Shown: positions 32,374-33,673 of the stretch, one piece after another
Layout: every line of letters starts with the position of its first letter
Numbering within the stretch: position 1 is the first letter of the stretch
Origin: Rhizobium sp. CCGE 510
GTDB lineage: Bacteria; Pseudomonadota; Alphaproteobacteria; Rhizobiales; Rhizobiaceae
DNA: 33,673 bases
NCBI RefSeq assembly: GCF_000292525.1
Contig: NZ_AEYF01000041.1
Coordinates: 1 to 33,673, forward strand
Reading direction: 5' to 3'
Notes under the pieces: model-generated
What the model was told of the DNA's origin: nothing
The model's input: only the letters and a program-made list of their open reading frames with translations
Databases searched by the model: none
Translations under genes and position numbers: made by a program

Positions 32374-33564
32374 CTACCCTCGCCACCCGTCCAAAAGCAC
32401 AACCGTCTCGACTCCCGCAAACCGCGCCACCCGGTCGAGCTCCGCCTCCAGCCGCTCCAGCCGCCCCGCCGAAGCCTTGACACCCGGCTCCAGCCAGAGC
32501 CGCCGGACATCGAGCGTCGATTTCTTCCGATCGGCCTTCATGTCGATGCGGCCGATCAGCCGGTCGCCTTCGAGCAGCGGGAAGACGTAATAGCCATATT
32601 CGCGCTTCGGTTCGGGCACGAAAATCTCGATGCGGTAGAAAAAGCCGAACAGGCGTTCGGTGCGGTTGCGGTCGCGGATCATCGGGTCGAAGGGGCTGAG
32701 CACGCGGATGCGCGGCGGTGCGCCGGGATAGTCGTCGAGCGTCGAGAGAAAATCGGCGAATGCCCAGGATGGGCGCGGTTTGCCGCCCAGCGCCGGTTCG
32801 ATCAGCACTTCGGTGAGCTCGTCACGATGGGCCGCCACCCAGACCTTGGCTTCATCGGGCGAGACGAGGTTCCAGAAGGCCGATATCTCGCCATGGGTGG
32901 CGAAGCCGAGGCGGGTGAGCGCGCTGCGGCAGGCCCAGTCGATAAATTCCTCGCGGCTTACCTCCGGCTCGCGGAATTCGGCCGGGATGACGCGCTCGGT
33001 GAGATCATAGATCTTCTGGAAGTTCGAGCGGCCGGCGATGGCGAACTTGCCGGTGTGCCAGAAATATTCGAGCGCCGTCTTGTTCGGATGCCAATTCCAC
33101 CAGCCGCCGGAGACATGGCCGTCTGCCTTGATGTCGCGGGCGAGGATAGCGCCATCGCGCTCAACGCGCTGATAGGTCTCCTCGAAAGCCGTCTCGAAAC
33201 CCTCGCCGCGCCATTTGCGCCAGCGTTCGATGATGACCTTTTCCTGATGGCGGAACTTGTGTTTCCAATAGACGAAGAAGGCGCTCGGCAGGATGGAGGC
33301 ATCATGCGTCCAGTGCTCGAACAGCACGCCGTCCTTTTCGAGCAGCGCCGTCAGATGCTCGCGCCGGTAGGTCTGGTTGCGGGAAAACAGGATCTGATGA
33401 TGCGCCCGCTCCACCGTCTGGATGCTGTCCACCTGGACGAAACCCAGCTCACCGATGAGCTGCAACAGGCCGGCCTTGGTCAAGGCGCGGTTCGGTGGGG
33501 CGCTGAGACCCTGCTTGGCAAGAAAGACACGTCGGGCGTCGGAATTGGAAAGCAGATTCGTCAT
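32374..33564 (-). CDS. YcaQ-family DNA glycosylase (winged-helix, interstrand crosslink repair type)
   Basis: The 396-residue protein belongs to the AlkZ/YcaQ family, which removes alkylated bases and opens DNA interstrand crosslinks. The catalytic Q-x-D motif is visible as GFVQVDSIQTVERAHHQ (residues about 41-57), followed by SRNQTYRREHL. Winged-helix-like segments and the C-terminal block GRIDMKADRKKSTLDVRRLW fit the E. coli YcaQ type rather than the Streptomyces AlkZ type (Q-x-Q). There is no cysteine cluster. It appears monocistronic; the 109 bases upstream to the window end carry no visible gene. Confidence 0.88.
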   Translation of the reverse strand: MTNLLSNSDARRVFLAKQGLSAPPNRALTKAGLLQLIGELGFVQVDSIQTVERAHHQILFSRNQTYRREHLTALLEKDGVLFEHWTHDASILPSAFFVYWKHKFRHQEKVIIERWRKWRGEGFETAFEETYQRVERDGAILARDIKADGHVSGGWWNWHPNKTALEYFWHTGKFAIAGRSNFQKIYDLTERVIPAEFREPEVSREEFIDWACRSALTRLGFATHGEISAFWNLVSPDEAKVWVAAHRDELTEVLIEPALGGKPRPSWAFADFLSTLDDYPGAPPRIRVLSPFDPMIRDRNRTERLFGFFYRIEIFVPEPKREYGYYVFPLLEGDRLIGRIDMKADRKKSTLDVRRLWLEPGVKASAGRLERLEAELDRVARFAGVETVVLLDGWRG

Positions 33565-33673
33565 GGCGACATCATAATCCGGAAAATCTTCCTAGCCACC
33601 CGATATTGAGATTTCTCTTCATCACCACGGATTCCCCGTATAGAAGCACTGCTGTCAGGTTGGCGCCAGTGGC

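Noticed and set aside
32248..33609. A 453-codon plus-strand frame opposite the YcaQ-like gene
   Set aside because: It begins in the RIME-like region and has no domain; the minus-strand frame has the Q-x-D glycosylase motif.

Overview
The window looks like a core chromosomal segment of a Rhizobium species, probably of the R. etli / R. leguminosarum group. This is inferred from protein character, the high-GC codon usage, and the gene order ctaC-ctaD-ctaB-(small CoxF-like)-ctaG-ctaE ... DUF983-SURF1-ispH-thrB-rnhA next to ialB and tldD, which is typical of Rhizobiales. I see no rRNA, tRNA, insertion sequence with a transposase, CRISPR array, prophage or plasmid functions. Almost all of the window is housekeeping or envelope metabolism. 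No convincing new multi-gene system is visible; the least explained material is in the intergenic DNA.

Layout. 1-5030: a 1-Cys peroxiredoxin (-), a DsbD-type periplasmic domain protein (-), then AlgH/YqgE, a CsbD stress protein, a zinc-ribbon metallopeptidase and a NUDIX hydrolase (all +). 5062-8932: a leftward set rnhA, thrB, ispH, SURF1 and DUF983, read in the order DUF983 to rnhA, with translational overlaps. 9052-9693: a divergent phosphotransferase-like P-loop gene that separates this set from the cytochrome oxidase operon. 9932-15250: the leftward aa3-type cytochrome c oxidase operon ctaC-ctaD-ctaB-coxF-like-ctaG-ctaE, closed by a clear intrinsic terminator. 15589-18492: ialB, tldD and a GNAT gene (+). 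18521-20195: a MazG-like pyrophosphohydrolase and a penicillin-binding D,D-carboxypeptidase with a SPOR domain (-). 20416-25738: polysaccharide deacetylase (+), pdxH (-), a surface lipoprotein, a DnaJ-like protein, fabI and a histidine phosphatase (+). 25946-33564: a DUF1344 protein (-), a large CHASE-PAS-PAS-GGDEF-EAL protein, aroC and a RibB-type fusion (+), and a YcaQ-family glycosylase (-).

How the genes work together. CtaC, CtaD and CtaE are the structural subunits of the terminal oxidase; CtaB makes heme O, CtaG delivers copper, and SURF1 assists heme a insertion, so 7804-15250 is essentially one respiratory complex plus its assembly factors. IspH supplies isoprenoid precursors, including the farnesyl group used by CtaB. 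AroC, RibB, ThrB, PdxH and FabI are single steps of aromatic, riboflavin, threonine, vitamin B6 and fatty-acid synthesis.

Intergenic DNA. A fold-back repeat of about 140 bp occurs in four good copies (104-245, 4890-5029, 9699-9839, 25766-25902), one rearranged copy (16258-16417) and two half-copies (4046-4100, 4165-4212), always between genes and mostly at 3' ends. There are also RIME-like palindromic elements (1-102, 32151-32283), a 134-bp element with perfect 31-bp inverted ends (7581-7714), a short palindromic element (25086-25129) and three unrelated 15-bp-period tandem repeats (792-836, 2531-2575, 23329-23427).
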